Positions 27,532 through 35,377 of a stretch of 64,000 nucleotides of DNA are shown in pieces. The position numbers and the translations under genes are program-made. Numbering within the stretch: the stretch's first letter is position 1; each line of letters opens with the position of its first letter. The stretch covers positions 16,573-80,572 of the forward strand of contig DASWNX010000039.1 in assembly GCA_036399055.1 (NCBI GenBank). Reading direction: 5' to 3'. The stretch comes from Jatrophihabitans sp. Its GTDB lineage: Bacteria; Actinomycetota; Actinomycetes; Mycobacteriales; Jatrophihabitantaceae. The notes under the pieces were generated by a model. That model was not told the DNA's origin, made no database searches, and saw nothing but the letters and a program-made list of their open reading frames with translations.

Positions 27532-28596
27532 ATGACTACTATCGCGACCTCCGCCGGCCCGGTCGTCGACGCCATCGGCGTGACCCTGCGGCTGCACGAC
27601 CCGCATGCCCGCTTGCGGGGAGTCCGGCTGTCCCAGGACATCCGGATCCCCGGGGATCAACTGGATTTCAGCTACCGGCGAGGCTGGTGGACCTTACGGG
27701 TGCAGCGCCCGGCGGTGGACCGGATGGAGTACCTGCTCGAGCTGCGCCACCCCAACGAGGGCCGCGAGACGATTCCCGACCCGGCGAACCCGCTGCGCGT
27801 GAGCGGGGCCTTCGGCGACAAATCGGTGATCGAGTTCCCCGACTACCACAGGCCGGCATGGCTTGACCTGCCGCTCGCGCCGGCGAGCGTCGCCGATCTG
27901 GCGATCGGCAGCCGAGAGCTCGGCAGCACGATCCGCGGCCGGCTGTGGTCGCCCCAGGCGCTGGAGGCCCAGCAGCCGGCGCCGCTGCTGATCGTCCACG
28001 ACGGGCCGGAGTACGACTCGCTGGCAGGGCTGACCACCTTCACCGGCGCGCTGATCGAGGCCGGCCGGCTGCCGATGCTGCGGGTGGCGTTGCTGGCCCC
28101 GGGAGACCGCAACCGCTGGTACGCGGTCAACCCCGCCTACGCCCGGGCGCTGGCCGGCGAGGTGCTGCCGGCGCTGGCCGAGGCGGCGCCGAGCACCGTG
28201 CGAGTCGGCGCCGGCGCCAGCCTCGGAGCGCTGGCGATGCTGCACGCCCACCGGCAGTCCCCGAACTCCTTCGACGGCCTCTTCCTGCAGTCCGGCAGCT
28301 TCTTCAGCGTCGAGTCCGACGCCCACGAGCGGCGGTTCGCGCGGTTCGGCCCGGTGACCAGGTTCGTGCGGGAGGTGGTCCAAGCCGTCGCGGACCCGCA
28401 TCCGCTGCCGGTGAGCATGACCTGCGGGGTCATCGAGGAGAATCTGGCGAACAATCAGGCGATGGCCGCGGCGCTGCGCCGCCTCGGCTATCCGGTGGAA
28501 TTGCGCGAGGTGCGCGACGTGCACAACTACACGGCTTGGCGCGACGCCTTCGACCCGCAGCTGGTCGAGCTGATCCAGACGGTGGTGGGCTCGTGA
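27532..28596 (+). CDS. Esterase-like alpha/beta hydrolase (enterochelin-esterase family)
   Basis: The 354-residue protein has an N-terminal beta-rich part (residues 1-130) like the carbohydrate-binding-like module of Fes-type esterases. An alpha/beta hydrolase domain follows: PLLIVHDGPEYDS (oxyanion strand), GAGASLGALAMLHAH (nucleophile elbow, G-A-S-L-G with Ser near 227), and VRDVHNYTAWRDAF holding the likely catalytic His near 331. Such enzymes cleave esters or transfer acyl groups. TAGGGT lies eight bases before the ATG at 27532, so transcription may be leaderless. The stop overlaps the GTG start of a second hydrolase. Confidence 0.78.
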   Translation: MTTIATSAGPVVDAIGVTLRLHDPHARLRGVRLSQDIRIPGDQLDFSYRRGWWTLRVQRPAVDRMEYLLELRHPNEGRETIPDPANPLRVSGAFGDKSVIEFPDYHRPAWLDLPLAPASVADLAIGSRELGSTIRGRLWSPQALEAQQPAPLLIVHDGPEYDSLAGLTTFTGALIEAGRLPMLRVALLAPGDRNRWYAVNPAYARALAGEVLPALAEAAPSTVRVGAGASLGALAMLHAHRQSPNSFDGLFLQSGSFFSVESDAHERRFARFGPVTRFVREVVQAVADPHPLPVSMTCGVIEENLANNQAMAAALRRLGYPVELREVRDVHNYTAWRDAFDPQLVELIQTVVGS

Positions 28597-29333
28597 AGCG
28601 GCAACAGGTCGAGCTGGCCGGACGGCACTTCACCGGCACGGTGGTGGCCCACGGCCACTACGGGCGTCCGGTGCTGGTCTTCGCCGCGGAGGGTGGCAGC
28701 GCGCACGACTTCGAGAGCAACGGGATGCTGGCGGCGGTGGCCGACCTGGTCGAGGCCGGCCGGGTCAAGTTCTACTGCGTCGACAGCGGCGACGCCCACA
28801 GCTGGTCGGACAACAGCCTGCCGACCGAGGAGCGCGCCTGGCGCCACGGCGGCTACGAGGCGTGGGTGCTGGAGCAGGTGGCTCCGTGGATGTCTGACGA
28901 CAGCGCCGGCGCCTCGGAGTTCCTCACCCTCGGGTCCAGCCTGGGCGCCTACCACGCGGCCAACTTCGCGCTCAAGCGAGCTGACCTGTTTCCGCTGGCC
29001 CTGTGCCTGTCCGGCAACTACGACCCGACGACCTGGCATCCGTGGGGCGAACTGGGTTCCCAGACCTACTTCAACAACCCGATGGCCTACGTGGCCAACC
29101 TCTCCGGCGATCACCTGAACTGGCTGCGCAGCCGGGTCAACCTGCTGCTGGTGGTCGGCCAGGGCGCCTGGGAGGTGCACCCGACCCAGTCGCTGCCCAG
29201 CACCCGGGCCTTCGCCGGCCTGCTGGCCGCCAAGGGCATCCGGCACGAGCTGGACCTGTGGGGCTTCGACGTGCCGCACGACTGGGAGTCCTGGCGTGCT
29301 CAACTGGCACACCATCTGCCGCGATTCTGCTGA
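28593..29333 (+). CDS. Second esterase-like alpha/beta hydrolase
   Basis: The 246-residue hydrolase starts with GTG inside the stop of the first esterase (GTGA). The core has VLVFAAEGGSAHDFE (oxyanion region) and LGSSLGAYHAANFAL (nucleophile elbow G-S-S-L-G, Ser near 113). The C-terminal GFDVPHDWESW has the likely catalytic His near 230. It is shorter than the upstream gene and lacks its N-terminal domain. Two different hydrolases in fixed stoichiometry beside two ligase-type enzymes suggest one pathway. Confidence 0.77.
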   Translation: MKRQQVELAGRHFTGTVVAHGHYGRPVLVFAAEGGSAHDFESNGMLAAVADLVEAGRVKFYCVDSGDAHSWSDNSLPTEERAWRHGGYEAWVLEQVAPWMSDDSAGASEFLTLGSSLGAYHAANFALKRADLFPLALCLSGNYDPTTWHPWGELGSQTYFNNPMAYVANLSGDHLNWLRSRVNLLLVVGQGAWEVHPTQSLPSTRAFAGLLAAKGIRHELDLWGFDVPHDWESWRAQLAHHLPRFC

Positions 29334-29350
29334 AGGAGCATGATCATCCC

Positions 29351-30601
29351 ATGACGGAGACGACACACCTGCTGGGCCTGCTGCTGGGCACCGAAGAGGA
29401 CTGGCCGAGCGCGTTCGAGTCGATCGTGCGGCGGATGGGCCCGGTGGGCACCGGCGCCAATGCCGAGCAGCTGCACCACTTCGACGTCGAACGGGTCACC
29501 ATCGAGCCGTTCGACCTGCGGTACAAGCCGCGCTATGACCTGGTGATCGACCGGCTGGCGTACTGGTACTACGTTCCGCGGGAGTGGTTGAAGAAGGCCG
29601 CGCTGATGGATGACATCTACCTGCTCAACAGCCCGTTCACCTTTCAGAGCATGGAGAAACACGCCGCGTACTGCGCGATGATGCGGCTCGGGCTCAAGGT
29701 TCCCGAAACCGTCCTGGTGCCCTACAAGAACCCGCCCGAGCACGCCAAGTACGCCTACACAGCCGCCCGCTACAACCAGCCGTTCGACCTCGACGTGATC
29801 GCCGAGCGCATCGGCTACCCGATGTTCATGAAGCCCTACGACGGCGGCGCGTGGGTCGGTGTGAGCCAGATCCGTGACCGGGAGGAGTTGCACCGCGCTT
29901 ATGACCAGTCCGGTCAGCGGTTGATGCACCTGCAGAAGTCGGTCGCCGGCTATGACGTCTTCGCCCGGAGCCTGTCCATCGGCGCCGAGACGATGGTGAT
30001 GAACTTCGACCCCGACCAGCCGATGCACGCCCGGTACTCGGTCAGCCACAATTTCCTGACCCCCGAGACCGGCGATGAGGTGCTGACCATCGGCCGGCTG
30101 GTCAACGCCTTCTTCCGGTGGGAGTTCAACTCCTGCGAGACGCTGGTCAAGGACGGCGAGGTCTATCCGATCGACTACGCCAACGCCTGCCCCGACGTCG
30201 CGCTGACCAGCCTGCACTACTACTTCCCGTGGGCGATGAAGGCGCTGGTGAAGTGGTCGGTGTTCTGCACGGTGACCGGGCGCAAGGCCCGCTATGACCT
30301 CGACACCCGCCGGTACTTCGACATCGCCGACCGGCAGGAGCTGTCCTATGCGGACAAGCTGGCCTGCTACCGGCAGCTGGCCGACGACTATTTCGACGTC
30401 GAGCGCTATCAGGAGTTCTGCGCCAGCAGGCTGGCCAACCTGGACGAGGTCGTGCTGGAGTGGGTGGCCGGCCCGGAGTTCGACCAATTGCTCGTCGACA
30501 CCGTCCGCTCGACCTTTCCCTCACACGAGCACGACCACTTCATCGACCACTACCGCGGGCTGCTGGGCGCCTGGGTGCGCGACGAGCAGGCCGGCTCCTG
30601 A
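29351..30601 (+). CDS. ATP-grasp carboxylate-amine/thiol ligase
   Basis: The 416-residue protein has an ATP-grasp fold. NSPFTFQSMEKHAAYCAMMRLG near residue 97 begins the fold, and YPMFMKPYDGGAWVGVS near 156 holds the nucleotide-binding lysine and glycine loop. VYPIDYANACPDVA near 275 provides metal-binding acid and Asn residues. Such enzymes form an amide or similar bond through an acyl phosphate. The ATG follows AAGGAG by 11 bases and lies 17 bases after the second esterase. With the GCS2 enzyme it gives this locus two ATP-dependent ligation steps. The product is unknown. Confidence 0.8.
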   Translation: MTETTHLLGLLLGTEEDWPSAFESIVRRMGPVGTGANAEQLHHFDVERVTIEPFDLRYKPRYDLVIDRLAYWYYVPREWLKKAALMDDIYLLNSPFTFQSMEKHAAYCAMMRLGLKVPETVLVPYKNPPEHAKYAYTAARYNQPFDLDVIAERIGYPMFMKPYDGGAWVGVSQIRDREELHRAYDQSGQRLMHLQKSVAGYDVFARSLSIGAETMVMNFDPDQPMHARYSVSHNFLTPETGDEVLTIGRLVNAFFRWEFNSCETLVKDGEVYPIDYANACPDVALTSLHYYFPWAMKALVKWSVFCTVTGRKARYDLDTRRYFDIADRQELSYADKLACYRQLADDYFDVERYQEFCASRLANLDEVVLEWVAGPEFDQLLVDTVRSTFPSHEHDHFIDHYRGLLGAWVRDEQAGS

Positions 30602-30626
30602 GCCCGCGGTAGGCAGCAGGCCTCGC

Positions 30627-30650
30627 GCACCTGCACCTGCACCTGTACCT
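30627..30650. repeat. Hexamer repeat between convergent genes
   Basis: Three copies of GCACCT followed by GTACCT lie between the ATP-grasp stop and the stop of the ArsR-AHSA1 gene. No function is apparent. Confidence 0.6.
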
Positions 30651-30657
30651 GGGCCGC

Positions 30658-31410
30658 TCAGCTGTACATGAGCGAGCCCGGCGTGGTCAGCACCTGTCCG
30701 GTCTCCAGCCAGGTCTTGAGACCGGACAGGATCATCGGCCAACCGCCGTAGAGCTGCTCGTTGGCGCCCTCGCGCAGTTGGTCGTGGGTGACCACCAGCC
30801 GGCAGGAGTCCCCGACCGGCTCGATCTCCCAGGTGACCCGGGAGGTGCCCTCGTCCTTGACCTCATCGCTCCAGAGCGCGCGCATGCTCTGCACCAGCCG
30901 GCGCGGCGGGTCGACCTCGAGGATCTCGCCCTCGCCGAGCGGGCCGTCGGCCTTCGGGCTGGTCTGGGAGAAGCGCGAGCCGACGGTCCAGTCGCAGGTG
31001 ATCTGCACCCCGAAGTTGTACTTGCTCCTGATCTCGCTGTCGGTGATCGCCTCCCAGAGCCGTTCGGGGGTCGTGCGGATGTAGATCTCGAACACCTTTT
31101 CCATCGGAGTCTCCAATCGTTGCTTGAGCTCGCTGAGCGCCGCGGCCCACGGTTCGGCGTACTTGCTCACCCACCGGTCGTGGACGAGCCGGATCGGCAC
31201 GGGGTTGAGGTAGTGCAGCTTCTCCCGGCCCTGACGCCTGGTCACGACCAAGCCGGCCTCTTCGAGCAGCTTGAGGTGCTTCATCACGCCGAAGCGGCTC
31301 AGCTCGAAGCGGGCGGTCAACGCGTTCAGGCTCTGGCCGTCCTGCCGGAACAGCTCGTCCAGCAGGCTGCGCCGGGTCGGATCGGCCAGAGCTCGAAACA
31401 CCGCGTCCAC
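30658..31410 (-). CDS. ArsR-family repressor fused to an AHSA1/SRPBCC ligand-binding domain
   Basis: The 250-residue fusion has an N-terminal winged helix (residues 1-95: FRALADPTRRSLLDELF, then FGVMKHLKLLEEAGLVVTRRQGREKLHYLN) and a C-terminal AHSA1 domain (residues 103-240: FEIYIRTTPERLWEAITDSE through YGGWPMILSGLKTWLETG). ArsR and AHSA1 are often separate neighbouring genes. Here one chain could bind both DNA and a hydrophobic ligand. No arsenic-type cysteine pair is visible in the winged helix. The start is GTG, seven bases from a TATCGT -10, next to a perfect palindrome, so it is probably autoregulated. Confidence 0.87.
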   Translation of the reverse strand: MDAVFRALADPTRRSLLDELFRQDGQSLNALTARFELSRFGVMKHLKLLEEAGLVVTRRQGREKLHYLNPVPIRLVHDRWVSKYAEPWAAALSELKQRLETPMEKVFEIYIRTTPERLWEAITDSEIRSKYNFGVQITCDWTVGSRFSQTSPKADGPLGEGEILEVDPPRRLVQSMRALWSDEVKDEGTSRVTWEIEPVGDSCRLVVTHDQLREGANEQLYGGWPMILSGLKTWLETGQVLTTPGSLMYS

Positions 31411-31417
31411 CGGACCG

Positions 31418-31442
31418 ACGATAGGTGACTATTTAGTCACCT
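31418..31442 (-). promoter_or_regulatory. Perfect palindromic operator and -10 of the ArsR-AHSA1 gene
   Basis: AGGTGACTA at 31423-31431 and TAGTCACCT at 31434-31442 form a perfect nine-base inverted repeat with a two-base centre. On the minus strand the likely -10 (TATCGT, 31418-31423) abuts it by one base and lies seven bases before the GTG. A dimeric winged-helix protein bound here would block polymerase, which fits self-repression. Confidence 0.75.
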
Positions 31443-31755
31443 GTCAAGGCCCGGGCAAGGCCGCCGGGCATCACACGTGGTTCGCGTCGCTCATGCCGTC
31501 CGTGCGGCGCGGCAGCTCGCCGTTGCTCTGTTGGCCGCGGCTGGCAGGCGGAAGAACTTGGGGAAGCGACCCGCCAGGGACGGTCCACTGGCTCCGTGAG
31601 GTCAATCGGCCGACACTGTTGGGAAGCGTACGGTAATGCCCGGCAGCCTTAGATATGCTGCTCAGACCTTGTGTCCCGTATGCCTGATGGAGCTCCGCCT
31701 TGAACCCGTTTCTAACTTGCCGGGCCGGGGAGTCGTGACTAAGGCAAAGGGGCGA
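31443..31755. other. 313-bp gap between the ArsR fusion and the lower-GC gene pair
   Basis: I see no convincing gene. The sequence moves from typical high GC to a lower-GC composition at about 31600, which may mark the boundary of acquired DNA. The promoter of the following pair should lie here, but I cannot place it with confidence. Confidence 0.35.
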
Positions 31756-32169
31756 ATGCGGAACTCGGCCGGCTTGGTCGACATGACTGTTAGGCCGGAA
31801 CCTCCGAGGCCGTATCAGCCCCCGCCTGCCTCACAGTGCGAGGTTAACGAGACAGACTCGAACATCACAGATACGGATCGAGTTTATCTCCGAGTGCACA
31901 GTTACAAGAACCGCATAGTGGACTTCGCGCTGATGCAGTACCGTAAATACGGAGGAGAGTGGGTAGAAGTACTACGCATAGACTGCACGCACGGGTCAAT
32001 ACACAGACACGAGTTCGACCCCGACGGAACCGAACGCCGCATCGAAATGATACCGATCCCGACATCGACTGGCAGGGGCCAGCAGTCTTGGGATGTTGTG
32101 GATGCTGGATACCAGGAAGCGTACGACTGGATGTTCGGTACATGGGACGAACGAGCGAAGGCGTGGTGA
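31756..32169 (+). CDS. Conserved hypothetical protein (DUF7718-like), lower GC
   Basis: The 137-residue product has a Pro-rich N-terminus and a compact C-terminal domain with VYLRVHSYKNRIVDFALMQ, WVEVLRIDCTHGSIHRHEF and QEAYDWMFGTWDER. The D-C-x-H-x-x-x-H-x-H pattern looks like a conserved family feature and resembles short proteins often found in mobile or defence-associated contexts. Codon use is clearly less GC-rich than in flanking genes, which suggests transfer. I chose the ATG at 31756 because AAAGGGG lies just before it; the ATG at 31783 is an alternative. A second small gene follows five bases after the stop. Confidence 0.65.
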   Translation: MRNSAGLVDMTVRPEPPRPYQPPPASQCEVNETDSNITDTDRVYLRVHSYKNRIVDFALMQYRKYGGEWVEVLRIDCTHGSIHRHEFDPDGTERRIEMIPIPTSTGRGQQSWDVVDAGYQEAYDWMFGTWDERAKAW

Positions 32170-32174
32170 GGCAC

Positions 32175-32708
32175 ATGAGTGACCGCAGGGATGACAGGCT
32201 GCGCGCAGGTCGTGCTCTGGCGCGCCACCTCGGCACCCCTGAAGGACGTGAACTCTTCCAGCAAAATCGCGTGCGAAACTCAGATGCCTTGCTTCTGGTC
32301 CTCGATAGCGATTCCACGCGGGAGGTCTACCAGAGGATCGTCAAGGAGGTCCCAGAGCCGCCTGCCGCGCTGGGTATCTACTTCGCGGACTCCGACCGGT
32401 TGGTCTTCATGACGCTGTCCCCGACTCGTAGTACTAAGCCAGCCGAGTCGTCTTCCGAGGGGGGTGGATCCAACTCCAGCAGTAGCTGGGAGGAGGACCC
32501 GCACGACGTCCACGGAGATACCACTATTGGCCAGCTGCATGAGTACATGACGGCAACCAAGCGTGCGTCCCTGAGCGTCGTTCTGAACAAGACCAACGGC
32601 AGCAGCGCGATTGCAGCACCGTACCGGCCTACCAAGACCAAGCAGAGTGCTCCGTCCAACGACCTCTCAAGCATCGTGGGACGACGGTTCGTGCTCACCC
32701 CTAACTGA
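32175..32708 (+). CDS. Hypothetical protein paired with the DUF7718-like gene
   Basis: The 177-residue protein is of unknown family. An N-terminal helical part (MSDRRDDRLRAGRALARHLG) leads to a beta-rich segment (ALLLVLDSDSTREVYQ, ALGIYFADSDRLVFMTLSP). A low-complexity Ser/Gly/Glu stretch near residues 90-105 and a basic tail follow. Base composition matches the preceding gene and not the flanks. GTGAGG before the ATG and a five-base gap show co-translation. A perfect hairpin closes the unit. Confidence 0.6.
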   Translation: MSDRRDDRLRAGRALARHLGTPEGRELFQQNRVRNSDALLLVLDSDSTREVYQRIVKEVPEPPAALGIYFADSDRLVFMTLSPTRSTKPAESSSEGGGSNSSSSWEEDPHDVHGDTTIGQLHEYMTATKRASLSVVLNKTNGSSAIAAPYRPTKTKQSAPSNDLSSIVGRRFVLTPN

Positions 32709-32726
32709 CTGACGCGCGTGCCCTTC

Positions 32727-32754
32727 ATGCCTCTGCTCAGCCGAGCAGAGGCAT
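32727..32754 (+). terminator. Strong hairpin after the lower-GC gene pair
   Basis: ATGCCTCTGCTC (32727-32738) and GAGCAGAGGCAT (32743-32754) form a perfect 12-base-pair stem with a four-base loop, 18 bp after the stop. There is no T run, as is common for actinobacterial terminators. It also lies downstream of the convergent GGDEF-EAL gene. Confidence 0.65.
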
Positions 32755-32871
32755 ACGCATGCGTGCCTCAGGCCCGAGAATTGTCCTGCCTAAATTCCGT
32801 CAGCGCATAACGCGACTCGGACGGCTCCGCCGCTTCGAGTTCTTACGGTCACCGACGGCTATAGGCGGAAG

Positions 32872-35112
32872 CTAGTCGAGTGGCAAGGGACGGCCAAGCA
32901 GGTAGCCCTGGCCGTGATTGCACCCCAGCGCCCGAACCGAGGTCAGCTGCTCCTGGGTCTCGATGCCTTCGGCGACGGTGGTGATCCCCAGTTCCTGGCA
33001 CAGCCCGATGACGCTGCGCACGATGGCCCGGGCGCTGCGGTCGGCGGCGATGGGCGCGACGAAGCTGCGGTCGATCTTGACCGTCGACACCGGCAGGTCG
33101 CGCAGCAGAGACAGCGAGGAATAGCCGGTGCCGAAGTCGTCGAGGGCGATCCGGACGCCTAAGTCGGCAACCTCACGCACCTCCTTGATCGCCGCCGGTG
33201 AGGCCTCGACCAGGGCGCTCTCGGTGATCTCCAGGTGCAGCCGGTCCGGGGACAGGCCGCTCGCGTCGAGCCCGCGCCGGATCTCAGGCACCAGTTGGCC
33301 CCTGCCCAACTGGCTGCCGGAGGCGTTCACCGCGACCCATTGAGCGCTGCCGCCGGTCAACCGGGCGTCGCCGGCCGCCCGGCAGCAGGTGGCCAGCATC
33401 CACCAGCCGAGCGGGACGATCAGGCCGGTCTGCTCGGCCATCGGCAGGAAGTCGTCCGGGTCCAGCAGGCCTTGCTCGGCGTGCTCCCATCGGACCAGCG
33501 CCTCGTGGCCGACCGCGGTGTTGTCGAGCAGGTTGACGATCGGCTGGAAGTAGGGCACCAGCCCGCGGTTCTCGGCCAGCGCGCTGCGCAGCGAGTGCTC
33601 CAGCTCAAGCTCATGCAGGGTGACGGGCTTGTCCTGCGTCGGGTCATACATCTCGATCCGCGACCGGCCCCGGCGCTTGGCGCGCAACAGGGCCAGGTCT
33701 GCCTCGCGCAGCACCTCGTCGGGGTGGTCGTGGCCGGGGCCGCTGACGGTGATCCCGATGCTCAGGCTGGCCGTGTGCAGATGCCCGCGAACCACCAATG
33801 GCTGCTGCAGCGCCGACGCCAATCCCTGGGCCAGGCCATGCAGCCGCTCCGGATCGTTGACGTCGGGCACCAGCGCCACGAACTCGTCGCCGCCGACGCG
33901 GCCCAGGGTGACGCAGGCGGGCAGCGCGTCGCGCAACCGGTGCGAGAGCACCAGCAGCAGCTCATCACCGGCCTCGTGACCGAGGCTGTCATTGACGATC
34001 TTGAAGCGGTCCAGGTCGCAGTACAGCACTCCGGCGGGCCGGCCGGAGTTGAGGTAGCCGGCCAGCAGCTCCTGCAGCAGCGTGCGGTTGGGCAGTTCGG
34101 TCAGCGGGTCGTGCATCGCCCGGTGAGCCAGCCGGTCCTCGGCCTGCTTGCGCTGTGTCATGTCGTTGATCTGGGCGACGACGTTCTGCAGCTCACCGGC
34201 CGAGTTGCGGATCACGCCCACGTGCAGCAGGCCGTACACCAGATGCCCATCGGCGTGCACCATCCGCTTCAGGCTCTCGTAGGTGTCGCGAGAGCCGCCC
34301 ACCAGCTGGTGGAAGACCGCGGTGTCCAGGTCGACGTCATCGGGGTGGGTCAGCTTGTCGAAGCTGCGGCCCAGCAGCTGCTCGCGCGAGAAGCCCAGCA
34401 TCTTGGCCAGTGACTCGTTGACCTGGACCAGCACCCCGGAAGGGTTGACGATGGCCGCGCCGATCGGGCTGCGCTCGAAGGTCACCTGCCAGCGGTGCTC
34501 GGCTTCCCAACGGCGTGCCTCGGCGTGATCGCGTGCCCGGGACTCCGCGATCGCCACCGCGGCCTGGTTGGCGAACAGCTCCAGCACCGTCCGCTGCTCG
34601 AGGTCGGGCCGCTCGCCGCTGGCCGGCTGGTCGACGCTGAGGACGCCCAGCAGCGATCCGTCCTGGTCGAACAGCGGGGCGAACAGCAGGTCCTCGTTAT
34701 GCCAGTCGCCGGGCTGGGCGGCCCCGGCGTCATTACCCGTCCAGGTGGCGATCCGGTCGAGCACCTGGCGGTCCTGCTTGTGGCTGAAGAACCGCAGCGA
34801 ACCCCATGGATCGGCTGCGTCCAACAGGTCCTGCCAGTCCCGCACCGAGCTGCCGCGGCCAAGCAGCTGCTCGATCCCGGGTGGGCCGGCCACGGCCCGC
34901 ACCACCACCTGGCCGCCGGCGTCCACGACGTTGATGGCGGCGGCGCCGAACTCCAGGAACTCAACGGTGGCTTCGGCGATGCGGTTGAGGGTCTGGTCGA
35001 TGTCGCTGATCGCCCCGAGCTCGCGCACCACGGCGAGCAGCCGCTCCAGCCATGACCGGCGCAGGTTGCTGACCCTGGGCCGCGGCGAAACCATTATGGC
35101 AGTTTCACACAT
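32872..35112 (-). CDS. GAF-PAS-GGDEF-EAL cyclic-di-GMP signalling protein
   Basis: The 746-residue soluble protein has a GAF domain (about 25-165), a PAS domain (about 175-300; ERSPIGAAIVNPSGVLVQVNESLAKMLG), a GGDEF domain (about 310-470; GRVGGDEFVALVP intact) and an EAL domain (about 490-740; GHEALVRWEH intact, with LDDFGTGYSSLSLLRDLPV). Both catalytic signatures are preserved, so synthesis and breakdown of cyclic-di-GMP are both possible. No RxxD inhibitory site is seen five residues before GGDEF. The start is uncertain: ATG codons at 35157, 35112 and 35094 all lack a clear binding site. Confidence 0.87.
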   Translation of the reverse strand: MCETAIMVSPRPRVSNLRRSWLERLLAVVRELGAISDIDQTLNRIAEATVEFLEFGAAAINVVDAGGQVVVRAVAGPPGIEQLLGRGSSVRDWQDLLDAADPWGSLRFFSHKQDRQVLDRIATWTGNDAGAAQPGDWHNEDLLFAPLFDQDGSLLGVLSVDQPASGERPDLEQRTVLELFANQAAVAIAESRARDHAEARRWEAEHRWQVTFERSPIGAAIVNPSGVLVQVNESLAKMLGFSREQLLGRSFDKLTHPDDVDLDTAVFHQLVGGSRDTYESLKRMVHADGHLVYGLLHVGVIRNSAGELQNVVAQINDMTQRKQAEDRLAHRAMHDPLTELPNRTLLQELLAGYLNSGRPAGVLYCDLDRFKIVNDSLGHEAGDELLLVLSHRLRDALPACVTLGRVGGDEFVALVPDVNDPERLHGLAQGLASALQQPLVVRGHLHTASLSIGITVSGPGHDHPDEVLREADLALLRAKRRGRSRIEMYDPTQDKPVTLHELELEHSLRSALAENRGLVPYFQPIVNLLDNTAVGHEALVRWEHAEQGLLDPDDFLPMAEQTGLIVPLGWWMLATCCRAAGDARLTGGSAQWVAVNASGSQLGRGQLVPEIRRGLDASGLSPDRLHLEITESALVEASPAAIKEVREVADLGVRIALDDFGTGYSSLSLLRDLPVSTVKIDRSFVAPIAADRSARAIVRSVIGLCQELGITTVAEGIETQEQLTSVRALGCNHGQGYLLGRPLPLD

Positions 35113-35141
35113 AGCGCACGGTCTAACCAGCCGGTCGTCCA

Positions 35142-35300
35142 ATGGGCTGCGGATCATCAGCAATGTACTGGGACCATTTCGGCCACGTTCTGGTCAAGGA
35201 CACCGACAAGGCCGCCCGGCTGCGCGCCGAGAAGGCCGTGATCGACGGCCAGCCGGTGGACGCCAAGGCCAACCTCTGGCAGCGCCTCGCGCGGGTCTGA
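35142..35300 (+). pseudogene. Short coding-like fragment of unknown origin
   Basis: An in-frame ATG at 35142 (a second at 35163) opens a short frame with strongly GC-biased third positions ending at 35300. It contains HVLVKDTDKAARLRAEKAV and WQRLARV, which looks like the C-terminus of a larger enzyme. It overlaps the 5' end region of the GGDEF-EAL gene on the other strand. I cannot name the parent family; it could also be a real small protein. Confidence 0.35.
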
Positions 35301-35311
35301 CGGCGGGGGTA

Positions 35312-35340
35312 TTTACCTTAAATGACCTAATAGTTATAGA
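35312..35340 (+). promoter_or_regulatory. Promoter of the secreted protein gene
   Basis: TTTACC (35312-35317) and TATAGA (35335-35340) are separated by 17 bp in a short AT-rich stretch, 38 bp before the ATG at 35378. This is the clearest -35/-10 pair I see in the window. Confidence 0.55.
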
Positions 35341-35377
35341 ATGCGGCTATCTACCCCCACCCAGAGGAGAGGCCGCC

